Positions 46,933 through 56,636 of a DNA stretch of 64,000 nt are shown here, piece after piece (position 1 is the first letter of the stretch; each line of letters opens with the position of its first letter). Source of the stretch: Streptomyces rugosispiralis. GTDB lineage: Bacteria > Actinomycetota > Actinomycetes > Streptomycetales > Streptomycetaceae. The stretch lies in NCBI RefSeq assembly GCF_024505145.1, contig NZ_JANIAA010000046.1:16448-80447 (forward strand), written 5' to 3'. The notes under the pieces were generated by a model. It had not been told where the DNA came from, searched no databases, and saw only the letters and a list, made by a program, of their open reading frames with translations. The translations under genes were made by a program, and so were the position numbers.

Positions 46933-48368
46933 GCGAGCAGTCCCTCCGGCAAGAAGACGGCCGACAGCACCAGGCCGGGGCCCCCGCGCATGTGGACGCG
47001 GGCGACGCCGGTTACAGCAAGTCCCTCAAGGCCCGGCACGTCAACATGATCGCCATCGGCGGCGCCATCGGCACCGGTCTCTTCCTCGGCGCCGGCGGGC
47101 GGCTCAAGGACGCCGGGCCGTCGCTGGCCCTGGCGTACGCGGTCTGCGGCGTCTTCGCCTTCCTGGTGGTGCGCGCCCTGGGCGAGCTGGTGCTGCACCG
47201 GCCCTCCTCCGGCGCGTTCGTCTCCTACGCCCGGGAGTTCCTCGGCGAGAAGGGCGCCTTCGTCGCGGGCTGGATGTACTTCCTGAACTGGGCCACCACC
47301 GGGGTCGCCGACATCACGGCCGTGGCGACGTACACCCACTACTGGGGGATGTTCACCGAGATCCCGCAGTGGGTGATCGCCCTGATCGCGCTGGCCGTGG
47401 TGCTCACGGTCAACCTGATCTCGGTGAAGTTCTTCGGCGAGCTGGAGTTCTGGTTCGCGATCATCAAGGTCGGCGCGCTCGTCGTCTTCATGGCGATCGG
47501 CATCTTCCTGCTGGTCACCCGCGACCAGGTGGCCGGTGGCAGCACCGGTCCCAGCCTGATCACCGAGCACGGCGGCGTCTTCCCGCACGGTGTGCTGCCG
47601 ATGCTGCTGGTCATCCAGGGTGTCGTCTTCGCCTACGCCTCCGTGGAGCTGGTCGGCGTGGCCGCGGGCGAGACCGAGAACCCCGAGAAGATCATGCCCA
47701 AGGCGATCAACTCGATCATGTGGCGCGTGGCCCTGTTCTACGTCGGCTCCGTGGTGCTGCTCTCGATGCTGCTGCCCTCCGGCTCCTACTCGGGCGACGA
47801 GAGCCCGTTCGTCACCGTACTGTCCAAGATCGGCGTCCCGGCGGCCGGCGGCGTGATGAACCTCGTCGTGCTCACCGCCGCGATGTCCAGCCTCAACTCC
47901 GGGCTGTACTCCACCGGCCGGATCCTGCGCTCGATGGCGATGTCCGGCTCCGCGCCCAAGTTCACCGGCGCCATGAGCCGCACCCATGTGCCCTACGGAG
48001 GCATCCTGCTCACCTCCTTCTTCTGTGTGCTGGGCGTGGGTCTGAACTATGTGGTGCCGAGCAAGGCGTTCGAGATCGTGCTCAACTTCGCCGCGATCGG
48101 CATCCTCTCGACCTGGGCCATGATCATGCTCTGTCATCTGCTGTTCTGGCGGCGGGCCCAGGCCGGTCAGGTCAGCCGCCCCGGCTACCGGCTCCCCGGC
48201 TCCCCGTACACCGAGATCGTCACCCTGGGCTTCCTCGCCTCCGTCCTCGTCCTGATGTGGGCGGACGGCGGCCCCAGCCGACTGACCGTCATGGCGCTTC
48301 CGGCGATCCTGGCGGCGCTGGTCATCGGCTGGTACGCGGCCCGCAGCCGGATGAAGGACCCCTCGTGA
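46929..48368 (+). CDS. ansP: Amino acid permease, probable L-asparagine transporter (AnsP-like)
   Basis: A 479-residue twelve-helix APC amino acid permease. GYSKSLKARHVNMIAIGGAIGTGLFLGAGGRLKDAGPSLALAYAVCG is the classic N-terminal motif of the AAT group that includes AnsP, GabP and LysP; further marks are GETENPEKIMPKAINSIMWRVALFYVGSVVLL and AMSRTHVPYGGILLTS. GTG 46929 overlaps the regulator stop by 4 nt. It is followed by asparaginase and aspartase genes, so L-asparagine (or aspartate) is the likely cargo. Confidence 0.88.
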   Translation: MSEQSLRQEDGRQHQAGAPAHVDAGDAGYSKSLKARHVNMIAIGGAIGTGLFLGAGGRLKDAGPSLALAYAVCGVFAFLVVRALGELVLHRPSSGAFVSYAREFLGEKGAFVAGWMYFLNWATTGVADITAVATYTHYWGMFTEIPQWVIALIALAVVLTVNLISVKFFGELEFWFAIIKVGALVVFMAIGIFLLVTRDQVAGGSTGPSLITEHGGVFPHGVLPMLLVIQGVVFAYASVELVGVAAGETENPEKIMPKAINSIMWRVALFYVGSVVLLSMLLPSGSYSGDESPFVTVLSKIGVPAAGGVMNLVVLTAAMSSLNSGLYSTGRILRSMAMSGSAPKFTGAMSRTHVPYGGILLTSFFCVLGVGLNYVVPSKAFEIVLNFAAIGILSTWAMIMLCHLLFWRRAQAGQVSRPGYRLPGSPYTEIVTLGFLASVLVLMWADGGPSRLTVMALPAILAALVIGWYAARSRMKDPS

Positions 48369-48453
48369 ACCCCTACTGAGGAATCGTTTCTCCGCGCGCC
48401 CGTACCACCCCGGACGCCCTCTCCCTCCACCACCACCCGGAGGAATCCCACCC

Positions 48454-49518
48454 GTGAACACCCCCGACCACGAGAGCACCACCATGAACACCCCCCTCGG
48501 ACGGACCGACGACGCGACCCGCCGCACCCCGGCCGAGCCCCCCGCCATCCGTGCGCCCCGCCATGTGCCGCTCGCCCATGTGGTGCGCGGCGGGGCCATC
48601 GAGGGCGTCCACCACGGCTCGGTCGTCGTCCTGGCCGCCGACGGCCGGGTCGCCTTCCAGGCGGGCGACATCGACGTGGCCTGCTACCCGCGCTCCGCGC
48701 TCAAGCCCGTCCAGGCCGTGGCCCTGCTGCGGGCCGGGCTGCCGCTGGACGGGGAGCTGCTGTCGCTCACCGCCGCCAGCCACTCCGGTCAGCCGCGCCA
48801 TCTGGACGGAGCCCGCCGCATCCTCGACCGGGCCGGGCTCACCGAGGCCGACCTCCGCAACACCCCGGACCTGCCGTACGGCGCCGCCGAGCGCGATGCC
48901 TGGCTGCGCGACGGCGGCGAGCCCACCCGGCTCGCCCAGAACTGCTCAGGCAAGCACGCCGCGATGCTGTTCACCGCCCAGCTGCGCGGCTGGCCGCTGG
49001 AGGACTACCTCGACCCGGCCCATCCGCTGCAGATGCTGATCGCCGAGACCGTGGCGGACCTCACCGGGCAGGGCATCGCCCGGGTCTCGGTCGACGGCTG
49101 CGGCGCGCCGCTGTTCTCCGTCTCCCTGCGCGGTCTCGCGACGGCCGCCGCCCGGATCGCCTCCGGCGCCATGGACACCCCGGAGGGGCGGGTCGCGGCC
49201 GCCCTGCGCGCCCACCCGGACATGGCGTCCGGCACCGACCGGGACGTGGCCCGGCTGATGCGCGCCGTACCGGGCCTGATCGCCAAGGACGGTTTCGAGG
49301 GCGTGCAGATCGCGGCGCTGCCCGACGGGCGGGCCGTCGCCGTGAAGATCGCCGACGGTGCGGACCGCGCCCGGATGCCGGTGACCGCCGCGGCCCTCGC
49401 CCACTGCGGGATCGACCCCGGTGCCCTCGCCGAATTCGCCACCACGCCGGTGTACGGCGGCGGGGCCGCCGTCGGCGGTGTGCACCCCACCGACGTCCTG
49501 GCCCCGCCCACCGCCTGA
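48454..49518 (+). CDS. ansA: L-asparaginase (AnsA/asparaginase II-type)
   Basis: A 354-residue asparaginase of the rhizobial/actinobacterial asparaginase II-like family (PF06089). It shows VVRGGAIEGVHHGSVVVLAADGRVAFQAGDID, YPRSALKPVQAVALLRAGL (SxxK), ASHSGQPRHLDGARRIL, QNCSGKHAAML and VSVDGCGAPLFSVSLRGLATA. The SxxK and serine/lysine motifs resemble penicillin-binding-type active sites. It hydrolyses asparagine to aspartate and ammonia. The start is GTG 48454 with GGAGG; an ATG at 48484 is possible. It ends exactly at one copy of an 80-bp palindromic repeat, whose first base is the last base of the stop codon. Confidence 0.9.
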   Translation: MNTPDHESTTMNTPLGRTDDATRRTPAEPPAIRAPRHVPLAHVVRGGAIEGVHHGSVVVLAADGRVAFQAGDIDVACYPRSALKPVQAVALLRAGLPLDGELLSLTAASHSGQPRHLDGARRILDRAGLTEADLRNTPDLPYGAAERDAWLRDGGEPTRLAQNCSGKHAAMLFTAQLRGWPLEDYLDPAHPLQMLIAETVADLTGQGIARVSVDGCGAPLFSVSLRGLATAAARIASGAMDTPEGRVAAALRAHPDMASGTDRDVARLMRAVPGLIAKDGFEGVQIAALPDGRAVAVKIADGADRARMPVTAAALAHCGIDPGALAEFATTPVYGGGAAVGGVHPTDVLAPPTA

Positions 49519-49598
49519 GAGCCTGCGTGCTATCCCCGGTCGGATCAGCGTGCGTGCCAGACGCCGCACGCCCGGCCGGGGAATATGACACAGGCTCT
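49518..49598. repeat. 81-bp palindromic intergenic element, copy A
   Basis: The ends AGAGCCTG and CAGGCTCT are inverted; inside are CCCCGG and CCGGGG arms. It starts on the last base of the ansA stop codon. A second copy, about 85% identical by eye, is at 56182-56261. It can form a long hairpin and could act as a terminator or mRNA-stabilising element between ansA and aspA. Confidence 0.85.
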
Positions 49599-49640
49599 GC
49601 CCCGCCCACCCTCACCAGGAACCGAGGAAGACCGCACACC

Positions 49641-51041
<1,401 letters not shown>

Positions 51042-51059
<18 letters not shown>

Positions 51060-52343
51060 CCGGACGACCGCCGGGGCCGCGCTGCGGGGGAGCAGTTCGG
51101 TGGGGTGGTCCGGGGTGGCCACGTCGATGCGGACGCTGTCGGCGATGCGGTAGGGGCGGTGCGCCAGCACCGCCCCTACGCGGCCGCGCAGCCGGGACAT
51201 CGCGGCCCTTACGGTCACCGCCCGCGTCGGGTCCCCGAACAGGTCCTGGGCCAGCTGCGCCGCCGTGCGCCCCTCGGGGTGCGCGGCGAGCACCAGCAGC
51301 ACCTCCGCCTGGCGGGCGCTGAGCTCCTGGGTCCAGGTGCCCGAGGGGCCCGAGAAGGTCAGGGTCCAGCGGTGCGGATGGCGTACGTCCAGCAGGAGAT
51401 CGCCCCAGCCGGCCGGACCGCTCCCCTCGGCGGGCTCGCCGTCCAGCACCCGCAGCAGATGGCCGCCGGGCAGCGGCTCCACGCCGCACGCGCCGAGCGC
51501 CGGGAGCCACACCGGCCCGTCGTACGGCGCCTTCGGCAGCGACAGCCGGCGCTCGCGCGGGGTCACCCCGGTGACTCCGGCGATCCAGCCGTGCTGATCG
51601 ACCACCACGGCGTTGCCGTGGATCCGCGCCAGCAGCGGCGCGGCGACCGCGCGCAGGCCCTCCAGCTCCCGGCTATGGGCGAGGCGAAGCTCGCCCTCGG
51701 CCCACCGGGCGGTCGCGGTGACCAGGGAGAGCACCGTCGGATGGGCGGTTCCGGCGGGGCCGCTGACGTCGATGACGCCCAGCAGCCGCCCGTCGCGCGG
51801 GTCGTGGACCGGGGCGGCGGCGCAGCTCCAGGCGTGGAAGGCGCTCACGAAGTGCTCGGCCGAATGCACCCGTACGGGGGACTTCACAGCGAGCGCGGTG
51901 CCGATTCCGCTGGTCCCCGCGGAGTCCTCGGCCCAGTGCGAACCCTCCACGAGCGCGATGCCGTCGGCCTGCCGACGCACCCCCCGGTGGCCGTCGATCC
52001 ACAGGATCCGGCCCTCCGCATCGGCGATGATCATGATGTGCGCGGCCGCCTCAGCCGCCTCCAGCAGCCCGTCCCGCAGGGTGGGCAGCACCTCGGCCAG
52101 CCGGGTCTGCCGCCTCCGCAGCTCCAGCTCCTCCAGGCCCAGCGGCCGCGGCGCGCGGCCGTGGTCGGGGTCGAGCCCCAGGCGCAGCATCCGGTCCCAG
52201 GAAGCGCCGATCACCGGGCGCGCGGGCAGCGGAAGCCGTCCCCGGCTCAGCGCCGTCTCGCGGATCACCGCCATGAGACGTGCCGATTCGGCGGGGCTCA
52301 GCGCGGCCAGGGGACTGGTGTCGCGTGGGTGCTGGGTACGCAT
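51042..52343 (-). CDS. GAF domain transcriptional regulator with winged-helix C-terminus
   Basis: A 433-residue regulator. The N-terminal PARPVIGASWDRMLRLGLDPD and GAF domain (about 95-225: EAAAHIMIIADAEGRILWIDG, EGSHWAEDSAGTSGIGTALAVKSPVRVHSAEHFVSAFHAWSCAAAPVHDPRDGRLLGVIDVSG) match AcoR-type activators. Instead of the sigma-54 AAA+ domain, it ends in a winged-helix domain (about 340-415: TQELSARQAEVLLVLAAHPEGRTAAQLAQDLFGDPTRAVTVRAAMSRLRGRVG). This actinobacterial type often controls acetaldehyde or alcohol oxidation genes, but no such target is adjacent. The 3' end overlaps aspA by 18 bp. Confidence 0.87.
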
Positions 52344-52467
52344 GGATGGCAGCCTTCAGCCTCTGCTGAGCGGGGCTTCGTCGCTCCGCGATTGTAGTGA
52401 AGAGGTGCGGCGGGAGCTGCGGTCGTGAAGCCGTGGAGCGGCAATCGCGACGATCCGTGGCGGCCCA

Positions 52468-54978
52468 TCAGGCCATGGGCCCCTGAAGGGCCGGGGCGGC
52501 CAGTTCGGCCCAGATGGTCTTGCCCGTGGCGGTCTGCCGGGTGCCCCAGCTCTCGGTCAGCTGGGCCACCAGCAGCAGTCCGCGGCCGCCCTCGTCGAAG
52601 GCGCGGGCCCGGCGCAGATGCGGTGCGGTGGCGCTGCCGTCGGAGACCTCGCAGATCAGGGCCCGGTCATGGATCAGCCGCAGCCTGATGGGCGGGGTGG
52701 CATGCCGGATGGCGTTGGTGACCAGCTCGCCGACCACCACCTCCATGGTGAAGGCGGCTTCCTCGTAGCCCCACGCGGCCAGCCGCTCGGCGGCCTCCCG
52801 GCGGGCCCCGGCCACCACGGCCGGGTCGTCCGGCAGCTCCCAGGTGGCCACCCGCTCCGCGGCCATCCCCCGGGTGCGGGCCAGGAGCAGGGCGATGTCG
52901 TCGGTGGGATGGCCCGGCAGCAGCTTGGCCAGCACCGCCTGGCAGAGGGCGTCCAGGGAGGGGGCCGGCTGGGCGAGGGTGAAGCGCAGGGTGTCGATCG
53001 CCTTGTCGACGTCCTGGCCGCGCGACTCGATCAGACCGTCGGTGTAGAGGGCCAGCAGGCTGCCCTCCGGCAGTTCGAGCTCGACCGTCTCGAACGGCAG
53101 GCTCCCCAGCCCCAGCGGCGGCCCGCCGGGCAGGTCGAGGAGGGTGGCGGTGCCATCGGGCGTCACCAGCACGGGCGGCGGATGCCCGGCCCGGGCCAGC
53201 GAGCAGCGGTGGGAGACCGGGTCGTAGACCGCGTACAGACAGGTGGCGCCGACCTGCGCGTTGGTCACCCCCACAGCCTCCCCGGCCGCCGCCGGGTCCG
53301 CCGCCTCCGCCGTGCCCGGACCGCCGCCGTCGTTCTCCGACTCGTCCGACGGATGGTTGATCAGATCGTCGAGATGGGTGAGCAGCTCATCGGGGGCCAG
53401 ATCGACGTCGGCGAGGGTGCGCACCGCCGTCCGCAGCCGTCCCATGGCGGCCGACGCCCGGACGCCATGGCCCACCACATCACCGACCACCAGGGCCACC
53501 CGCGCGCCCGACAGCCGGATGACGTCGAACCAGTCGCCGCCCACCCCGGACCGGGAATGCGCCGGCCGATAGCTGGACGCGACCTCCACCGCGGCGCTCG
53601 GCGGCAGGGTGTGCGGCAGCAGACTGCGCTGCAGGGCCAGCGCGGTGTGCCGCTCGTGGGTGTACCGCCGGGCGTTGTCGACGCAGACGGCGGCCCTGGC
53701 CGTCATCTCCTCGGCGAGCAGCAGATCGTCGTGCTCGAACGGCTCGGGGCGGCGGTGCCGGGAGAAGGTGGCCACGCCGAGGGTGGTGCCGCGGGCCCGC
53801 ATCGGAACGGCCATCGTCGAATGGAGCCCGAACCGGCGGATCATGGCGGCCCGCTCCGGGGCCTCGTCGGCCCACCGGGCGACGGCGGGGTCGGTGACCC
53901 GGTTCCGCATCGCCCGCTCGGCCTTCAGGCACTCGGCCGCGGGGGAGAACTCGGGGTAGGCCGCCACCTGCCCCGGCTCCAGCACGGCCTCCGGGCAGCC
54001 CGCGAAGACCGACCGGCAGGCGACCCGGCGCAGCAGCACATGGCCGCCCGGCGGGCCGGGGCGCGGTTCCCCGCCGTCGTGCACCGCTGGCAGCAGATCG
54101 ACCGTCACGAAGTCGGCGAGCGCCGGGACGGTGACATCGGCCAGCTCCTGCGCGGTCCGGTCGATGTCCAGGGTGTCGCCGATCCGCACACTGGCCTCGT
54201 TGAGCAACGTCAGCCGCTGCCGGGCGGTCAGCTGGGCGGTCGTGTCGTGGGCGGACAGCATCACGGCCGCCGCCCGGCCCTCGTCGTCCAGCAGCAGGGC
54301 GACGACGGCGGACCAGGCGAGCGGGTGGGGGTGGCCGGGCATGGGCGCCGCCAGCTCCAGCCGCTGCCCCTCGCCCGTCTCCAGCGCCCGCCGCATCGTC
54401 CGCTCGGCCGACTCGGATTCGGGGCCCGGCATGATCTCCGGGATCCGCAGCCCCCGCATCTCCTCCTGCGGCAGGCCCATCACCCGCTCCAGGTCGTGGT
54501 TGGCCCAGCGCAGCCGCAGTCCGGTGTCGTAGACCGCCATCGTGCAGGGGCCCCCGAGGAAGGCGCGCCGCATCAACTCCTCGTCCCGGGCGGTGTCCCC
54601 GGAGCGCGGCACGGCGGAGACGATCAGCCACTCGGGGGCCCCGGCGGACGAGGTGCGGCGGTGCGCCAGCAGCCCCAGCGCCACGGTGGAGCCATCGCGG
54701 CGCAGCAGGGTGACCCGACCGTTCAGCCGGGCGGGCGGGGAGGGGGAGCGCAGCGCGGCCGACACCTCGGCGCGGGCGGGCGAGGAGTCCTGCAGCAGCT
54801 CGGCCGCCGGCCTGCCGACGATCTCGGCTGGGCGGTAGCCGAGCAGCCCGCGGGCCGCCTCGTTCCACTGGGTGACGATGCCGTGCTCGTCGACCGTGGC
54901 CTTGGCGGTGGCCCCCTCGCCGAGGAGATCGCCCGACCGGACGGACCACTCGTCCCGCGGGATGTCCGGTCGCGTCAT
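52468..54978 (-). CDS. PAS-PAS-GAF-SpoIIE phosphatase-HATPase regulator (paralogue 2)
   Basis: An 836-residue paralogue of the protein at 42435-44906 with the same order: PAS (about 15-125), PAS (about 130-255: AVYDTGLRLRWANHDLERVMGLPQEEMRGL), GAF (about 270-440), SpoIIE/PP2C phosphatase (about 465-700: GVGGDWFDVIRLSGARVALVVGDVVGHGVRASAAMGRLR, and ALYTDGLIESRGQDVD) and ATPase (about 715-825: VGELVTNAIRHATPPIRLRLI). A 30-residue Gly/Ala/Ser-rich insert (GGGPGTAEAADPAAAGE) sits in the phosphatase domain. It likely controls an anti-sigma cascade. It lies upstream of the GAF regulator on the same strand. Confidence 0.92.
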   Translation of the reverse strand: MTRPDIPRDEWSVRSGDLLGEGATAKATVDEHGIVTQWNEAARGLLGYRPAEIVGRPAAELLQDSSPARAEVSAALRSPSPPARLNGRVTLLRRDGSTVALGLLAHRRTSSAGAPEWLIVSAVPRSGDTARDEELMRRAFLGGPCTMAVYDTGLRLRWANHDLERVMGLPQEEMRGLRIPEIMPGPESESAERTMRRALETGEGQRLELAAPMPGHPHPLAWSAVVALLLDDEGRAAAVMLSAHDTTAQLTARQRLTLLNEASVRIGDTLDIDRTAQELADVTVPALADFVTVDLLPAVHDGGEPRPGPPGGHVLLRRVACRSVFAGCPEAVLEPGQVAAYPEFSPAAECLKAERAMRNRVTDPAVARWADEAPERAAMIRRFGLHSTMAVPMRARGTTLGVATFSRHRRPEPFEHDDLLLAEEMTARAAVCVDNARRYTHERHTALALQRSLLPHTLPPSAAVEVASSYRPAHSRSGVGGDWFDVIRLSGARVALVVGDVVGHGVRASAAMGRLRTAVRTLADVDLAPDELLTHLDDLINHPSDESENDGGGPGTAEAADPAAAGEAVGVTNAQVGATCLYAVYDPVSHRCSLARAGHPPPVLVTPDGTATLLDLPGGPPLGLGSLPFETVELELPEGSLLALYTDGLIESRGQDVDKAIDTLRFTLAQPAPSLDALCQAVLAKLLPGHPTDDIALLLARTRGMAAERVATWELPDDPAVVAGARREAAERLAAWGYEEAAFTMEVVVGELVTNAIRHATPPIRLRLIHDRALICEVSDGSATAPHLRRARAFDEGGRGLLLVAQLTESWGTRQTATGKTIWAELAAPALQGPMA

Positions 54979-55181
54979 GCTGTCATCTCACCCTTGCCCC
55001 GGACTTCCGCCGTGGGCGAGGTGCCGGCTCCACCGTGGCGCCCTTGGCGGAGAGTGAACCAATGGTCGCGTCTTCAAGTATGCCCACGGTAAGAGAGGTC
55101 GGCACACGGTGCGCGACCCGCGCGTGATGGCCGGGATCCGATTGTCACCCTCTGCTGGTACTGTCCCGGATCACAGCGAAA

Positions 55182-55194
55182 CGAACAGAAGTTC
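55182..55194 (+). promoter_or_regulatory. LexA-box-like palindrome
   Basis: CGAAC-AGAA-GTTC matches the actinobacterial SOS box (CGAAC-N4-GTTCG) except for the last base (T). It lies 17 bp before the start of a lipoprotein gene. A one-off match of this length can occur by chance. Confidence 0.3.
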
Positions 55195-55211
55195 TGCAAG
55201 GGGTGGGGTTT

Positions 55212-56114
55212 ATGGCCATGGTCGTATATGGGGGACATGGCAAGGGTGTCCGTGCGGCGGGTGCCGTGCTCGCCGCCGTGCTGCTCTGCGGCGGCGCGGT
55301 CGGCTGCGGATCGTCCGGATCGGACGGAAAGTCCGAGGGCAAGGCGGGGGAGAAGTCCTCGGAGCAGGTGCGGATGGCCCCGGCGGCGGCGGTGCGCGCG
55401 GCCGCCGAGAAGAGCGAGAAGCTCACCTCGTTCCGCTACCGGATGAGCGGAAGCACCCCCGAGGACGGGCGGGTCGAGGGCGAGGCGGCGATGAGTACCA
55501 AGCCGCTCGCCGTCAGCATGAAGATGCGCGCGGTCGACCAGGGCGCGGACGCGGCGGTGGAGATCCGGATGCTCGACGGGGTGATGTACCTCGACGGGGG
55601 CAAGGAGGCCGCCGCCGGGCTGGACGGCAAGAGCTGGCTCAAGCTGGACCTCGGCGCGCTGGGCGAGAAGGCGACCGGCGCGCTGGCCGGCGGTTCGCTC
55701 TCCCGCCAGGCCGACAAGAACCCGGCCGACGAGTCGGCCTTCCTCTCCGGCGCCGACGATGTGAAGCGGGTCGGCGAGGAGACCATCGACGGGGTGCGCA
55801 CCACGCACTACCGGGGCACCATCAACCTCCAGCAGATGCGCGCGAGCCTGAAGGACGAGGACGCGGCGACCCGCGAGCGCCGCGAGAAGAACCTCAAGGC
55901 GTACGAGGAGATGGGGATCGACCGGCTGTCCATGGACATGTGGATCGACCCGGACGGTCACGCCAAGCGGTTCCGCGCCCGCGGCGAGGGGAAGAAGGGC
56001 CCGCTCGACATGACCATCACCTTCTCGGCCCTCAACGAGCCGGTCACGGTGAAGGCGCCGCCGGCGGACCAGACCATGGACCTCGCCGAGCTGGCGCGCG
56101 GGGCCGAGGGCTGA
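55212..56114 (+). CDS. Lipoprotein, LppX/LolA-like fold candidate
   Basis: A 300-residue lipoprotein with lipobox AVGC (Cys32) and a charged Gly/Ser/Lys spacer. The mature part (KLTSFRYRMSGSTPEDGRVEGEAAMSTKPLAVSMKMRAVD ... MLDGVMYLDGGKEAAAGLDGKSWLKLDL ... VKRVGEETIDGVRTTHYRGTINL ... IDRLSMDMWIDPDGHAKRFR) follows the pattern of actinobacterial lipoproteins related to LppX/LprG and LolA, which hold lipids in a half-barrel. ATG 55212 has an AAGGGGTGGG site; GTG 55203 is an alternative. Its neighbours do not suggest a specific cargo. Confidence 0.82.
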   Translation: MAMVVYGGHGKGVRAAGAVLAAVLLCGGAVGCGSSGSDGKSEGKAGEKSSEQVRMAPAAAVRAAAEKSEKLTSFRYRMSGSTPEDGRVEGEAAMSTKPLAVSMKMRAVDQGADAAVEIRMLDGVMYLDGGKEAAAGLDGKSWLKLDLGALGEKATGALAGGSLSRQADKNPADESAFLSGADDVKRVGEETIDGVRTTHYRGTINLQQMRASLKDEDAATRERREKNLKAYEEMGIDRLSMDMWIDPDGHAKRFRARGEGKKGPLDMTITFSALNEPVTVKAPPADQTMDLAELARGAEG

Positions 56115-56181
56115 TCCGGCGGGGGCGCCATCACCTGCAGGCGGCGCGGCGGGGCTCGGACGCCGAGTGTGCCCGCCCCTC

Positions 56182-56261
56182 AGAGCCTGTGTCACATCCC
56201 CGGCCGGATCAGCGTGCGTGCCAGGCGTCGCACGCCCGGCCGGGGATGTGGCACAGGCTCT
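56182..56261. repeat. 80-bp palindromic intergenic element, copy B
   Basis: The ends AGAGCCTG and CAGGCTCT are inverted, as in copy A (49518-49598). It lies between the convergent lipoprotein and DUF5133 genes, and its right end is the last base of the DUF5133 stop codon. It probably works as a bidirectional terminator here. Confidence 0.85.
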
Positions 56262-56509
56262 CAGCCACCCGGTGTGCCCGCTCCTGCCGTGAGGGCCGAG
56301 TCGTCCTCCACCCGTGCGCCGGGCAGCCGGTGCCGGGCGGCGATGAGGGCGGCGTCCACATCCCGCGTCCCGGTGGAGACGCACAGGGTGTAGGCGAGAT
56401 CGTCCATCCGCTGTCGTACCTCGGTGCCGCCGGATTCGGCGTGCAGCATCCGCAGCGTCTCGTACTGCTCGATGAGGTTCTGGAGTACGACCGGGTGGGC
56501 CATCAGCAC
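56261..56509 (-). CDS. DUF5133 domain protein
   Basis: An 82-residue DUF5133 protein, a small family typical of Streptomyces: MLMAHPVVLQNLIEQYETLRMLH, then DLAYTLCVSTGTRDVDAALIAARHRLPGA. GTG 56509 has AAAGGACC upstream, giving a good start; ATG 56503 is an alternative. The function is unknown. Family members often lie near ANTAR or RsbV-like regulatory genes, and a STAS-ANTAR gene is 2.3 kb upstream. The TGA stop overlaps the palindromic element. Confidence 0.8.
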   Translation of the reverse strand: MLMAHPVVLQNLIEQYETLRMLHAESGGTEVRQRMDDLAYTLCVSTGTRDVDAALIAARHRLPGARVEDDSALTAGAGTPGG

Positions 56510-56636
56510 GGCGGTGGTCCTTTCTCAGCCGACGGGGTGTCGCCAGGCGTGTACCCCCATGGCCGGGGGCCATGTACGTGTTTCATCCAACAGTGCCCGC
56601 GGGGGGTTCAGCCCGTAGGCGATCGGACGCCGCGGG

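Noticed and set aside
52618..55092. Plus-strand open frame of 824 codons opposite the second SpoIIE-type gene
   Set aside because: Same shadow effect; no motif and no ribosome site.
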